A DNA stretch of 64,000 bases from Granulicella aggregans (GCF_014203275.1 NZ_JACHIP010000001.1:186001-250000); one strand, 5' to 3'; positions 8,815 through 19,412 are shown, numbered from the stretch's first letter. Program-made: numbers and translations. The notes: generated by a model from the letters alone, not told the origin.

Positions 8815-10140
8815 TTGAATCGTTACCTCATGAAAGCCACCATCGTCGGCGCACTTGGCGGCCTGCTCTTCGGATTTGACACCGCTGTCATCGCCGGCGC
8901 CGAACAGCAACTCACCGAAGTCTTCAACCTGACCCCGTCCACCTTGGGACTCACCGTCTTCATTGGCCTCGTCGGCACGGTCATCGGAGCCATGTGCTCA
9001 GGCGTCCTTGGGCAGAAGATCGGCGGCCGCGAAGCCCTCCGCATCATGGCGATCCTCTACACCATCTCCGCCGTCGGCTGCGCCTTCGCCTGGAACTGGG
9101 ACTCTTTGATGGTCGCCCGCTTCATCGGTGGTCTCGGCATCGGCGGATCCTCCGTCCTCGGCCCCGTCTATATCGCGGAGCTCGCCCCCGCCAAGTGGCG
9201 CGGACGTATGGTCGGCCTCTTCCAGATCAACATCGTCATCGGCATCCTGCTCGCCTACCTCTCGAACTTCATCATTACCCTCTTCCATCTGGGCGCGAAC
9301 GAGTGGCGCTGGGAGTTCGGCGTCGCCATCCTGCCCTCCGCGCTCTTCCTCATCATGCTCTACGGAATCCCCCGCAGCTCGCGTTGGCTCGTCACCACGA
9401 ACCAGAACCTCGAAGCTCAGCAGGTTCTCGAGATGATGGGCTCGCCCAACTCCGCCGCCGAGCTCCAGGAGATCATCGACTCCGTCCACGCCGAGCTTCA
9501 TCAGAAGCAGGAACCCATCTTCAACGGCAAGTACAACCTCCCCATCTTCCTCGCCGCCTCGATTGGCCTCTTCAACCAGCTCGCCGGAATCAACGCCATC
9601 CTCTACTACCTCAACCCGATCTTTAAAGCCGCTGGCTTCAGCAATAGCTCTTCCGCGCTGCAAGCCGTCGCCGTAGGCCTCGTCAACCTTTTGGCCACAA
9701 TCCTCGGCATGACTCTCATCGACAAACTCGGACGCAAGACCCTGCTTCTCATAGGATCGGTCGGCACCGCCATCGCCCTCACCGGCGTCTCCGCCATCTT
9801 CTACACCCACACTCACCAGGACCTGCTCGTCTGGCTCCTGGTCGTCTTCATCATCTTCTTCGCTATCTCGCAGGGATCGGTCATCTGGGTCTACATCTCG
9901 GAGGTCTTCCCCAATCGCGTCCGTTCGAAGGGCCAAAGCATCGGCTCCTCAGCCCACTGGATCAGCGCTGCCGTCATCACCCTCTACTTCCCCGTCGTTG
10001 TCGACAAGTTCTCTCAGGGAACGCCCTTCGCCTTCTTCGCGGTGATGATGCTCCTTCAGTTCTTCGTCGTCCTCTTCATCTATCCCGAAACCAAGGGGCG
10101 ATCCCTCGAACAGATCCAGACCCAATTCGGCATCCACTAA
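8815..10140 (+). CDS. Sugar porter family MFS transporter
   Basis: A 441-residue inner-membrane protein with about 12 hydrophobic segments and the sugar-porter signatures GGLLFGFDTAVIAG at the N-terminus, GRR-like loops (KWRGR, DKLGRK), the mid-protein QLAGINAILYY and the C-terminal YPETKGRSLE. It is probably a proton-coupled monosaccharide importer (XylE/GalP type). The TTG at 8815 is favoured over ATG 8830 because GGAG at 8805-8808 is 6 nt upstream of TTG but 21 nt from ATG. It is divergent from an AraR-like repressor, so sugar induction is likely. A strong hairpin terminator follows. The exact sugar cannot be read from sequence. Confidence 0.93.
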   Translation: MNRYLMKATIVGALGGLLFGFDTAVIAGAEQQLTEVFNLTPSTLGLTVFIGLVGTVIGAMCSGVLGQKIGGREALRIMAILYTISAVGCAFAWNWDSLMVARFIGGLGIGGSSVLGPVYIAELAPAKWRGRMVGLFQINIVIGILLAYLSNFIITLFHLGANEWRWEFGVAILPSALFLIMLYGIPRSSRWLVTTNQNLEAQQVLEMMGSPNSAAELQEIIDSVHAELHQKQEPIFNGKYNLPIFLAASIGLFNQLAGINAILYYLNPIFKAAGFSNSSSALQAVAVGLVNLLATILGMTLIDKLGRKTLLLIGSVGTAIALTGVSAIFYTHTHQDLLVWLLVVFIIFFAISQGSVIWVYISEVFPNRVRSKGQSIGSSAHWISAAVITLYFPVVVDKFSQGTPFAFFAVMMLLQFFVVLFIYPETKGRSLEQIQTQFGIH

Positions 10141-10154
10141 TCCTTCGATCGAAT

Positions 10155-10191
10155 CCAGGTCCCACATCCGCCACGGGGATGTGGGACTTGG
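10155..10191 (+). terminator. Hairpin terminator after the sugar transporter
   Basis: A 15-bp stem (10155-10169 with 10177-10191, one G-T pair) closes a 7-nt loop, 14 bp after the transporter stop. The trailing sequence is only moderately T-rich, so termination strength is uncertain. Confidence 0.65.
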
Positions 10192-10293
10192 ATTCCTCTA
10201 CCCATTTTGTGCCATACCGATCACTCCGCCACTTTGTACACTGGATGAGAACCGTGGGCCAGGTCTGCACGCCTCGCAATACCCGCGCAAGGA

Positions 10294-11511
10294 ATGTCAG
10301 TGGCTGCCACCTCGATGTCAAGATCCCTTAGGACCTCCCTTAGCGGACACTTTCACGGCCTCGGCGGTCTGAGCAATCGCCTCGCATACAAAGGCTATCG
10401 AGCTATCATCGGCACCTGCACCGCCCTGGGCCTCTCGCGCCTTCTGCTCAACCAGCCCTTCAGTGCGGAAGAGCGCCCCGACCTCGTATCCAACTTCAAG
10501 CTCCTCCACCCGGCGGAGACCATCGATCTCAACACCGTCGGTCGCCACTATACCTGCGATCCCTTCCTCCGCTCTTGCCAGGACATCGTCGAAGGTCGCC
10601 TCTCGCGCGCGGCCATCTTCACTTGTGAGATAAATTCAGCCAAGTTCTCCCCCAAAAACGGCCTCGTCTTCGATGCTCGCTGGCACAATGTCGTTGAATC
10701 GGTCCTGGACTATAAGCGCTACTACACCTTCCGCAGAACCTTTCGTCCTCGCAGAATCACAAGCCGCTCCGGGATATTCTCCTCAGTCCAGCACCCGTGG
10801 CACTACAACAACTGGCACTGGACGGTCGACAGCCTTCCCCAGCTTCGCTCCCTTGAAGTTCACATGCAGGGCCGCCCGCTCACCCTGCTCATGTCATCGG
10901 AGATCGGTCCGGTACACCGCAGCTCCCTCGAAGCCATCCTCCCGGAAAACTTCACCCTCGAATACGTAGATCCCAACGAGTGGTTCGAACTCGAGACTTT
11001 CGTTCTCCCCTCCTACATCTCCGCTCGCGCCAGCGCATGCTTCCCGCCGGATTACTTCGACTTCATCCGCCGCCGCACCCATCTCAGCCTGGGAACACCT
11101 AAACTCGACCTCGCAACCGGCCGCTACTTTATCTCCAGAGGCCGCGCCAAGCACCGCCGCTTGATCAACGAGGATGAGACCGCCGCTCTGCTTGCCCGCT
11201 TCGGCTTCGCGAAGATATTCATGGAAGACTACACATTCGCCGAGCAGGTCGCCTTGCTGCGCAACGCCGAAGCCATCGTCTCCCCGCACGGAGCCGGCCT
11301 GGGCGCAATCATCTACGGCGAGAATCTCAAGGTCTGCGTCCTTTACCCGGAAGCGCGGCCCGCCGGCTACTTCTACACCCTCGCCCTCGGAGCAGGTCAC
11401 CAGCACTTCTGCACCAACGCGAACGTCACCGAACACGATGACTTCACCGTCGACCTCGCCGCCCTCCGCCGCGTTCTCACCAACGAGATGAGACTTTCCC
11501 CGGTCGCTTAG
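10294..11511 (+). CDS. Glycosyltransferase family 61 (DUF563) protein
   Basis: A 405-residue protein with the two hallmarks of GT61/DUF563: a central NNWHWTVDSLPQLRSL and a C-terminal IVSPHGAGLGAIIYGE followed by VLYPEARP. The family transfers pentose or hexosamine residues to glycoproteins or cell-surface polysaccharides. I see no clear signal peptide. The first ATG (10294) directly abuts AAGGA. An in-frame GTG at 10300 has that AAGGA at 6 nt and is a better start; ATG 10315 is also possible. It is followed by a GH130-like exported protein on the same strand, but repeat elements fill the gap and the two need not be co-transcribed. Confidence 0.85.
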   Translation: MSVAATSMSRSLRTSLSGHFHGLGGLSNRLAYKGYRAIIGTCTALGLSRLLLNQPFSAEERPDLVSNFKLLHPAETIDLNTVGRHYTCDPFLRSCQDIVEGRLSRAAIFTCEINSAKFSPKNGLVFDARWHNVVESVLDYKRYYTFRRTFRPRRITSRSGIFSSVQHPWHYNNWHWTVDSLPQLRSLEVHMQGRPLTLLMSSEIGPVHRSSLEAILPENFTLEYVDPNEWFELETFVLPSYISARASACFPPDYFDFIRRRTHLSLGTPKLDLATGRYFISRGRAKHRRLINEDETAALLARFGFAKIFMEDYTFAEQVALLRNAEAIVSPHGAGLGAIIYGENLKVCVLYPEARPAGYFYTLALGAGHQHFCTNANVTEHDDFTVDLAALRRVLTNEMRLSPVA

Positions 11512-11540
11512 CACTGACCGATCGAGGTTGAGAAAGAAGC

Positions 11541-11600
11541 GTCATCTCGACCGGATCCGTGCAGACTCATCGCACGGCGCAGTGTAGAGACCGCGCATTT
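11541..11600 (+). repeat. Interspersed palindromic element, family A copy 1
   Basis: Begins 30 bp after the GT61 stop. It has the family flanks (GTCATCTCGACCGG at the left, GTAGAGACC..GCATTT at the right) around a hairpin centre with stem CGTGC/GCACG. The A3 and A4 copies have CGCGC/GCGCG at the same place, so both arms changed together. Elements B1 and D1 follow in the same gap. Confidence 0.85.
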
Positions 11601-11630
11601 CGCTTTATACGCCCTTCGCACTCCCAATCT

Positions 11631-11668
11631 GTGCCCCATTCATCGCAGCAGCATCGCGATGAGTGGGG
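11631..11668 (+). repeat. Interspersed palindromic element, family B copy 1
   Basis: A near-perfect palindrome: CCCCATTCATCGC pairs with GCGATGAGTGGGG across a short loop. It is located 30 bp after A1. Same family as the elements at 30064, 38011, 42120 and 60961. Confidence 0.85.
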
Positions 11669-11707
11669 CGGCCACCACCGCTCCCCGTCATCCACCAATC
11701 AATCCTT

Positions 11708-11740
11708 GTCATCCTTCGCCGAAGGCGGAGGACCTGCTTC
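11708..11740 (+). repeat. Interspersed palindromic element, family D copy 1
   Basis: GTCATCCTTCGCCGAAGGCG contains the small palindrome CCTTCGCCGAAGG. A second copy with a coordinated change lies at 57616, at the 3' end of mazG. Here it ends the composite A-B-D run upstream of the GH130-like gene. Confidence 0.7.
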
Positions 11741-11792
11741 TCGCTCCTCCCCCGCAGACGAACTCCCCTTTCATCCTGCATACTTGCAGACC

Positions 11793-12890
11793 ATGAAACT
11801 CCCCGTCCTCGCCTTCGCTCTAATCCTCACCACATCCGCTTCATCCCAATCACCGCTTTGGCAACTAGGGCCTTTTACCCGCCCCCTGTCCGCCCCGGTC
11901 ATCTCTCCCGATAAATCCTCCACATTCCACGACCCCATCCGCCACGAGGACGTCCACTGGGAAGCTCTCCACACCTTCAATCCCGCCGCCATCGTCCGCG
12001 ACGGCAGAATCTTCGTCCTCTATCGTGCGGAGGACAACACCGGCGAGATGAAGATTGGTCTCCACACTTCCCGCCTCGGCCTCGCCTCCAGCACCGACGG
12101 CATCCACTTCACCCGCCGCCCCAACCCTGTCTTCTACCCCGCTCACGACGCCCAGCAATCCCGTGAGTGGCCCGGCGGGGTTGAAGACCCACGCATCGTC
12201 GAATCGCCAGATCACACCTACGTCATCACCTACACCCAGTGGAACCGCGTCACCTACAGCATCGGTATCGCCACATCCAAAGACTTAATCCATTGGACGA
12301 AGTTTGGCCCTGCATTTAACGGTAGTGAAAGCGGTAAATACGACCACCTGCAGTACAAGTCTGGCGGCATTGTCACCCAGCTCATAGGCGGTCACCTGAT
12401 CGCCGCCCGCATCCAAGGCAAATTCTGGATGTACTGGGGTGAAGGAGCAATCCACCTCGCCACCTCCCCCGACCTAATCCAATGGACACCCGTAGAAGAC
12501 ACCTCTGGCAACCCCATCGAAGTCCTCACCCGCCGCCCCGGCCACTTCGACAGCGGCTTTCCCGAGACTGGTCCCCCGCCCATCCTCACTGCGGCAGGCA
12601 TCGTCATGCTCTACAACGGCAAGAATGACCCTGACCACGGCGATCCCACTCTCGGCGCGAACGCCTACGCCGCAGGCCAGGCCCTCTTCGCCGCCGACGA
12701 CCCATCAAAGCTCATCGCCCGCGACGATACCCCATCCTTGAAACCCGAAGAGCCCTTCGAGAAGACAGGCCAATACGCCGCCGGAACCACCTTCGCCGAG
12801 GGCCTGGTCCACTTCCACAACCGCTGGTTCCTCTACTACGGTTGCGCCGACTCCGCCGTAGGTGTCGTCCAGTCGCCGGCCGCGCCATGA
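11793..12890 (+). CDS. Exported glycoside hydrolase/phosphorylase-like protein (GH130-type five-bladed propeller)
   Basis: A 365-residue protein. ATG 11793 starts a typical signal peptide (MKLPVLAFALILTTSASSQ). The mature part has the beta-propeller pattern of the GH43/GH130/GH32 superfamily: NPAAIVRDGRIFVLYRAE near residue 60, GGVEDPRIV (the EDPR signature of GH130 mannoside phosphorylases) near 132, and HLATSPD and LYYGCADS repeats. Most GH130 phosphorylases are cytoplasmic, so export suggests hydrolase action on external glycans. The open frame extends upstream to 11559, but that part is repeat elements and not protein-like. No clear Shine-Dalgarno precedes 11793. Confidence 0.85.
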   Translation: MKLPVLAFALILTTSASSQSPLWQLGPFTRPLSAPVISPDKSSTFHDPIRHEDVHWEALHTFNPAAIVRDGRIFVLYRAEDNTGEMKIGLHTSRLGLASSTDGIHFTRRPNPVFYPAHDAQQSREWPGGVEDPRIVESPDHTYVITYTQWNRVTYSIGIATSKDLIHWTKFGPAFNGSESGKYDHLQYKSGGIVTQLIGGHLIAARIQGKFWMYWGEGAIHLATSPDLIQWTPVEDTSGNPIEVLTRRPGHFDSGFPETGPPPILTAAGIVMLYNGKNDPDHGDPTLGANAYAAGQALFAADDPSKLIARDDTPSLKPEEPFEKTGQYAAGTTFAEGLVHFHNRWFLYYGCADSAVGVVQSPAAP

Positions 12891-12924
12891 CCTTTATAAT
12901 CGGAGGTCGAGACCAATCCTGAAA

Positions 12925-14448
12925 ATGCCTGAAGTAATCGAAACTCCCGCCGCCCCCATCCGCGTCCGCATCGCTCCCTCGCCCACCGGCGACCCCCACG
13001 TAGGCACCGCCTACATCGGCCTGATCAACTTCATCTACGCTCGCCAGCGCGGCGGCCAGTTCATCCTCCGCATCGAGGACACCGACCGCGCCCGCTTCGT
13101 CGCCACCTCCGAACAGATGATCTTCGACGCCCTCAAGTGGGTCGGCCTCACCTGGGACGAAGGCCCTGACGTCGGCGGCCCCTATGGCCCCTACCGCCAG
13201 TCCGAGCGCACCCAGATCTACCGCGACCACGCCGAAATCCTCCTCGCCAACGGCACCGCCTACCGCTGCTTCTGCACGCCGGACGAACTCGAAACCTCCC
13301 GCAAGCAGCAGATGGCCGCCAAGCTACCGCCCCGCTACGCCGGAACCTGCCGCAACTTATCGCCTGAAACTGTCAACACAAACCTTGCCGAATCAAAAGA
13401 ATACGTAGCGCGCATGAAAGTCCCACTCGAAGGTTCCACAACCTTCCATGATGAACTACGCGGCGACATCACCTTCGAACACACCAACGTCGACGATCAG
13501 GTTCTGATGAAGTCCGACGGCTTCCCCACCTACCACCTAGCCAACGTCGTCGACGACCACCTCATGCTCATCACCGACGTCATCCGCGCCGAAGAGTGGA
13601 TCTCCTCCACGCCCAAACACGTCCTGCTCTACCAGGCCTTTGGCTGGCCCGCGCCACGCTTCTGGCACATGCCACTGCTCCGCAATCTGGACAAATCCAA
13701 GATCTCCAAGCGCAAGAATCCCGTCTCGCTGGTCTTCTATCGCCAGGCCGGCTTCCTTCCCGAAGCCGTCATTAACTTCCTCGGCCTCATGGGCGGCGGC
13801 ATGTCCGACTCCGTCAACCCCGAAACCGCCGCCGTCGCCGCCGTCCCCTCAGGCAAAGCCAGCGAAGCCGACATCTTCTCCCTTGAAGACATGCTCGCCC
13901 GCTTCCGGGTCGACAAGATCCGCCTCGGCGGCCCGGTCTTCGACCTCACCAAGCTCAAGTGGCTCAACGGCGAGTACCTCCGCCGTATCACGCCCGAAGA
14001 CTTCTACTCCCGCCTCCGCGCGACCATCCTCTCGGACGACTACTTGAAGCAGATCGCTGTCCTGATCCAGGCCCGCATCGAAACCCTCGGCCAGTTCGGC
14101 GACCTCACCCACTTCTTCTTCGCCGAAGACGTCCTTCCCACCGAAGCCGTCTTCCTGCCCAAGAAGCGCACGCTCGAAGAGACACTGGCCTTCGCAGCCG
14201 AGCAGCTCACCGCCCTTGAAGCCACTGCCTGGAGCGTAGAAGCCCTCGAACCCGCCCTCAAAGCCCTTGGCGAATCTCACACGTGGAGCGTCAAAGAGAA
14301 CTTCATGCTCCTCCGCGCCATCATCACCGGCAGCACCATGTCGCCGCCACTGCTTGAAAGCCTCATCGTCTTCGGCAAGCCCCGCACCCTCGACCGCATG
14401 AGGCGCTTCCTTGATACCCAGAAGAAGCTCGCCACCGGCAAACGCTAG
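12925..14448 (+). CDS. gltX: Glutamyl-tRNA synthetase
   Basis: A 507-residue class I aminoacyl-tRNA synthetase that charges tRNA-Glu (possibly also tRNA-Gln if non-discriminating). The HIGH-type motif is SPTGDPHVGTA (about 18-28) and the KMSKS loop is KISKRKN (about 256-262). The anticodon-binding helical region fills the C-terminal 180 residues. ATG 12925 matches the usual N-terminus (MPEVIETPAAPIRVRIAPSP); the longer open frame to 12862 overlaps the previous gene and looks non-coding. It ends 3 bp from the convergent DUF1684 gene. Confidence 0.97.
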   Translation: MPEVIETPAAPIRVRIAPSPTGDPHVGTAYIGLINFIYARQRGGQFILRIEDTDRARFVATSEQMIFDALKWVGLTWDEGPDVGGPYGPYRQSERTQIYRDHAEILLANGTAYRCFCTPDELETSRKQQMAAKLPPRYAGTCRNLSPETVNTNLAESKEYVARMKVPLEGSTTFHDELRGDITFEHTNVDDQVLMKSDGFPTYHLANVVDDHLMLITDVIRAEEWISSTPKHVLLYQAFGWPAPRFWHMPLLRNLDKSKISKRKNPVSLVFYRQAGFLPEAVINFLGLMGGGMSDSVNPETAAVAAVPSGKASEADIFSLEDMLARFRVDKIRLGGPVFDLTKLKWLNGEYLRRITPEDFYSRLRATILSDDYLKQIAVLIQARIETLGQFGDLTHFFFAEDVLPTEAVFLPKKRTLEETLAFAAEQLTALEATAWSVEALEPALKALGESHTWSVKENFMLLRAIITGSTMSPPLLESLIVFGKPRTLDRMRRFLDTQKKLATGKR

Positions 14449-14451
14449 CGA

Positions 14452-15345
14452 TCAATCCTCGTAGCGCTTCTCTCCCGCCTTCACTGCCACGGTCAACCGA
14501 TTCTCCGGCGAAGCCAGCGGGCAGGTCGCGTAGGGAGAGTAAGCGCACGGCGGATTCACCGCCTCGTTAAAGTCGATAACGAGCGTACCCGGCTTATCCA
14601 GCCCAGCCGACGGCGCGCCCGTTGAGAGGAACCGCCCGCCTCCGTCTGTCGTAGTCTTCGCCGTCACATCGCGGAAGACGAAGAACAGGCCGTCCTTGTC
14701 CGCGTCCATCGGCGTAAGCCTGAGCTTCGCTCCATCCAGTTCAAACTCGACATAACCCGGCACCTTCACCGGCGTTATCTGCCCCAGCTTGTTCAACACC
14801 CGCAGCGTATGCGGTGTGGTATATGGAACCCATCGCGCTTCCACGCGATACTGCCGCTCGGGCGCGTACCAGCTTAGTCCGTGAAAGTGTTTCAGCGCAG
14901 GGGCTCCCGAATCCTTCACCCGCAGATACCGTTTGCCGCCGCGATCAATCGCCCACATCTTCAACGTGCCGGATGTCAGCGCAGCGGCATCGTCTTCGCC
15001 ATCCCCGAAGATAGCCCCCGAACCGACCGGCTTGCCCTGATCGGTCAACGACGGATCCGCCTTGAGCAGCATCACCTTGCCGTCCTTCTGCTCCAGTGTG
15101 AAAAGATGAGCCGGCGCACCGGGCAAAACAATGGAGTTGTCCTTCGCCGAACCAACCGTGCTGGTTCCCGGCTTCAACCAATCCAGCGCAATCAGCGAGA
15201 ACCAACCATACGGTCTGGTCAGCCCCTGCGCGCGCTGGGCACGCTCCTGAGCATAGTCTGGAGCCTGCCCCCGTACTGCGCCGGCAAATAGAACTACTGT
15301 AGTGCTTAGTGTCAGGATCTGGGCGATTCGCCGAACGTCTCTCAT
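14452..15345 (-). CDS. Exported DUF1684 protein
   Basis: A 297-residue protein with an N-terminal signal sequence (residues about 1-27, ending AVRGQA) and the DUF1684 pattern: YGWFSLIALDWLKPG early and the C-terminal block DFNEAVNPPCAYSPYATCPL. Family members are of unknown function, often secreted and common in Acidobacteria and Bacteroidetes. The two C-terminal Cys residues could form a disulfide outside the cytoplasm. It is a single gene, convergent with gltX and with no obvious partner. Confidence 0.85.
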   Translation of the reverse strand: MRDVRRIAQILTLSTTVVLFAGAVRGQAPDYAQERAQRAQGLTRPYGWFSLIALDWLKPGTSTVGSAKDNSIVLPGAPAHLFTLEQKDGKVMLLKADPSLTDQGKPVGSGAIFGDGEDDAAALTSGTLKMWAIDRGGKRYLRVKDSGAPALKHFHGLSWYAPERQYRVEARWVPYTTPHTLRVLNKLGQITPVKVPGYVEFELDGAKLRLTPMDADKDGLFFVFRDVTAKTTTDGGGRFLSTGAPSAGLDKPGTLVIDFNEAVNPPCAYSPYATCPLASPENRLTVAVKAGEKRYED

Positions 15346-15376
15346 GCCTTCCAGAATAAACCTGGAATGACCGGAT

Positions 15377-15763
15377 CTAAATTCGTCCGGCTTCCCTCAG
15401 CGCCTCGATCTCACCAGCACTGAACACCCGCGACCGCGTCAGAAACCGCACGCCCTCCGGCCCTTCCAGCGAGAACATCCCACCTCGCCCCTTCACCACA
15501 TCCAGAATGATCTGCGTGTGCTTCCAGTACTCGAACTGGCTCTGGTGCATGTAGAACGGCGTCCCCGCCAGCTTCGCCATCAGCACATCCTGCCCGCCGA
15601 TCAGGAACTCTCCCCTCGGATAGCACATCGGGGAGCTGCCATCGCAGCAGCCCCCCGACTGGTGGAACATCAGTGGCCCGTGCTTCGCCTCGAGCTTGGC
15701 TATCAAGCCAAAAGCGGCATCAGTCGCAACCACCTGCTCCGGTACAACCTCGGTCTCCGTCAC
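15377..15763 (-). CDS. DUF779 protein, partner of aldehyde dehydrogenase
   Basis: A 128-residue cytoplasmic protein of the DUF779 family, recognised by LMFHQSGGCCDGSSPMCYP (about 39-57) and PFYMHQSQFEYWKHTQI. The Cys-rich segment suggests metal or thiol chemistry, but no activity is established. The GTG at 15763 is chosen over an upstream ATG at 15802 because AGGAG (15773-15777) lies 9 nt before it, and the longer start would overlap the dehydrogenase stop. It follows the AldB-type aldehyde dehydrogenase by 19 bp. DUF779 genes are recurrent neighbours of that enzyme, which supports a joint role in aldehyde oxidation. Confidence 0.88.
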   Translation of the reverse strand: MTETEVVPEQVVATDAAFGLIAKLEAKHGPLMFHQSGGCCDGSSPMCYPRGEFLIGGQDVLMAKLAGTPFYMHQSQFEYWKHTQIILDVVKGRGGMFSLEGPEGVRFLTRSRVFSAGEIEALREAGRI

Positions 15764-15782
15764 TGTTCTCAACTCCTGCAAT

Positions 15783-17318
<1,536 letters not shown>

Positions 17319-17692
17319 AGCTACCTTCCTTTTCTATCTCTTGCGTTATTCGCTTCTATCGCGAAGCGTCTGAAGGACCCGCCAGCCAGGGAATCTGTCG
17401 CCGACGGAATTGAAGCACGCGGCATCCTAAACCTCCGCACCCAGGAAAATCCAGTCGTATCGTCCTGCTCGTACCCCTCCCGGTCAGCTTCGGCACCGCT
17501 TGCGTGTTATTCCTTTGCTTTCCAAAGCGTGAGATATTGCGCAAGTCACTGCATTACCTGAAGAATCGGCCCGATTATTGGCTACACCCGAAGGCGAAGG
17601 TCAGGTATCCTCGGGCCGGGGAAATTTTCAACTCATTCTCTTGACATAAAAGAAGTTTGGGAGTGAGACGGTAGAGACTCACCAGGCAACGC
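17319..17692. other. 374-bp divergent intergenic region with one long-range hairpin
   Basis: The gap separates aldehyde dehydrogenase (minus) and the MASE1-GGDEF gene (plus). It holds a possible structured leader (hairpin at 17567-17618). An isolated TTGACA at 17641 has no matching -10 at a usable distance. No coding region was recognised. Confidence 0.5.
17567..17618 (+). promoter_or_regulatory. Hairpin upstream of the diguanylate cyclase gene
   Basis: CGGCCCGA at 17567-17574 pairs exactly with TCGGGCCG at 17611-17618, enclosing 36 nt that include ACCCGAAGGCGAAGGT. It begins 126 bp and ends 75 bp upstream of the start codon. It could be a 5' leader structure or a chance palindrome; I could not match it to a known riboswitch. 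Confidence 0.35.
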
Positions 17693-19249
17693 ATGAAGCA
17701 CCAATATGACGTCGATCCGCCGGACACAAGCAACATCTCCTCTCCGGAGACAAGCATCGTCGCGTCTGCGGCCTTCTCGCGGCTCAACTTATGGATGATG
17801 GATCGGCCCACCCTCTCGGGCCTCGGCATACTCATCCTCACAGTGGTTGGCTTCAGCCTTGGCAATTGGTTCTTTGAGAGCATCCTCCCCTCAAACGACG
17901 GCTGGTCCATCTACTGGCCCCACAACGCCATCGGCCTGGCTCTTCTCCTCATCACGGAAAAAAAGCGCTGGCCGTGGATCATCGGCGGCTTCACGATGGC
18001 CTCGTTCCTAAACGAAATCGCCGCGCACGACTCAATCCCGGAGATGGCGCTCGCCACCCCGTGCAACCTCGCCCAGGTCCTCTTCTCCGCATTCCTTCTG
18101 CCGCGCTTCCGCTCGCTTCGGCAATGGATAATCGAGCCACACCTCGCCATCCGCTTCGCCGCGTTTGCGATCGTCCTCGGCCCGGCTCTCTCCAGCATGC
18201 CCGCCGCGTGGTACTTCTCCCCAGCCCAGGGAAGCTTCTGGTCCATCATGATGAAGTGGGCGCTACCGGACGCCGTCGGCACTGCACTCTGGACGCCCCT
18301 CATCGTCACGTTCGTCAGCCGCGAGACCTATGACCTCTTCCGTCCAAAGGCACTGCCGCAGACCCTCGTGCTTCTCGCCGGACTCTTTACCGTTTCCTTC
18401 TTCACCTTCAATCAGGCGCGCTATCCTCTCGCCTTCGTTCCCTACCCCGTGCTCCTCTTTGTCGCTCTGCGGCTGGGCTTCAGTGGAGCCGTCATTGGGG
18501 CCAATATGCTCTCGCTGGTCGCCGCATATTTCAGCGTCCGCGGCCTCGGTCCCTTCCACTTGCAGGCTGAAGGCTGGACCGACCAGAAGGAATTCATCCT
18601 TCAGACCTACTCCACACTCGCCGTACTCTTCGTCTTCCCTCTAACCGTCATCCTCGTTGAACGCCGCAACTTCGCCGAGAAGCTACAACAGGCGCTCGAA
18701 GAGATGAAGAACCTCGCCACCATCGATCAACTCACCGGCGTGGCCAACCGTCGCCGCTTCGACGAGATCCTGGACACCGAATGGAAGCGCGCCATCCGCG
18801 ACGCTACCCCCATCTCGCTCCTCATGATCGACGTCGACCACTTCAAGTCCTTCAACGACCACTACGGCCACGTCGCCGGCGACGACTGTCTGCGCGGAAT
18901 CGCCGCAGCCCTCAGCGCGAAGCCGCTACGCCAGCACGACCTCGTCGCCCGGTACGGAGGCGAAGAGTTCGCCGCCATCCTGCCCGGAGCCCCAGCCGGC
19001 ATCGCCGAGGAACTCGCGGAGCAGATGCGCGGGTCGGTATCCGAAACCTGCGTCCCTCACGAGGGAAATCCGACCGGCTGTGTCACCGTCTCCATCGGCT
19101 GCGCCTCGATCGTGCCAGCCAAGGGAATGTCGCCGGCCGAGCTGATCGCCTCCGCAGACCGCGCACTCTATCTCGCCAAGGAAGGCGGACGAAACCGCGT
19201 CTGCACCGCAACTCCAAAGCTCGTCGAACCAATGCGGCGCCCCGCCTAG
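17693..19249 (+). CDS. MASE1-GGDEF diguanylate cyclase
   Basis: A 518-residue membrane protein. About eight hydrophobic segments (40-320) form a MASE1-type sensor (WPHNAIGLALLL and WIIGGFTMASFLNE near the start). After a short coiled coil comes a GGDEF domain (about 345-510) with the active site RYGGEEFAAIL, where the signature is GGEEF, and with VDHFKSFND. The residues needed for cyclase activity are present, so it should make cyclic di-GMP in response to an unknown membrane or periplasmic signal. No RxxD inhibitory site is obvious just before the active site. It is a single gene; no effector (PilZ, EAL) is in the window. Confidence 0.92.
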   Translation: MKHQYDVDPPDTSNISSPETSIVASAAFSRLNLWMMDRPTLSGLGILILTVVGFSLGNWFFESILPSNDGWSIYWPHNAIGLALLLITEKKRWPWIIGGFTMASFLNEIAAHDSIPEMALATPCNLAQVLFSAFLLPRFRSLRQWIIEPHLAIRFAAFAIVLGPALSSMPAAWYFSPAQGSFWSIMMKWALPDAVGTALWTPLIVTFVSRETYDLFRPKALPQTLVLLAGLFTVSFFTFNQARYPLAFVPYPVLLFVALRLGFSGAVIGANMLSLVAAYFSVRGLGPFHLQAEGWTDQKEFILQTYSTLAVLFVFPLTVILVERRNFAEKLQQALEEMKNLATIDQLTGVANRRRFDEILDTEWKRAIRDATPISLLMIDVDHFKSFNDHYGHVAGDDCLRGIAAALSAKPLRQHDLVARYGGEEFAAILPGAPAGIAEELAEQMRGSVSETCVPHEGNPTGCVTVSIGCASIVPAKGMSPAELIASADRALYLAKEGGRNRVCTATPKLVEPMRRPA

Positions 19250-19280
19250 TGTCCTGAATCTCCTGCCATTCAAGAGATAT

Positions 19281-19380
19281 CCGTCATCCTGAGCGGAGGT
19301 TGGCGCGCTCTTGCGCCAACCGAAGTCGAAGGACCCCGACTAAGTCCATGTAGCCACCGCCGCTCGGACCTTTCCGCCAC
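19281..19380 (+). repeat. Interspersed palindromic element, family C copy 1
   Basis: Begins 32 bp after the cyclase stop, in a convergent gap. Left flank CCGTCATCCTGAGCGG, then a hairpin (GGTTGGCGC/GCGCCAACC), then GAAGTCGAAGGACCCCGAC, and about 30 bp on GCTCGGACCTTTCCGCCAC. Copy C2 at 23024 shares the flanks but has a different central hairpin. Confidence 0.85.
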
Positions 19381-19412
19381 AAATCCGACAGAACACCGAG
19401 GCACAAGTTCGC

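Noticed and set aside
8998-9936. 312-codon acidic open frame antisense to the sugar transporter
   Set aside because: Glu/Asp/Gly-rich shadow of a membrane protein gene; the plus-strand frame has clear transporter motifs.
11559-11792. N-terminal extension of the GH130-like protein
   Set aside because: The frame is open but encoded by repeats A1, B1 and D1; a good signal peptide begins at 11793.
17567-17618. Cyclic di-GMP (GEMM) riboswitch before the cyclase gene
   Set aside because: The conserved GEMM core and tetraloop-receptor elements are not present; only a simple stem is seen.
17641-17646. TTGACA as a promoter of the MASE1-GGDEF gene
   Set aside because: No -10 box within 15-19 bp; the nearest resemblance is 25 bp away.
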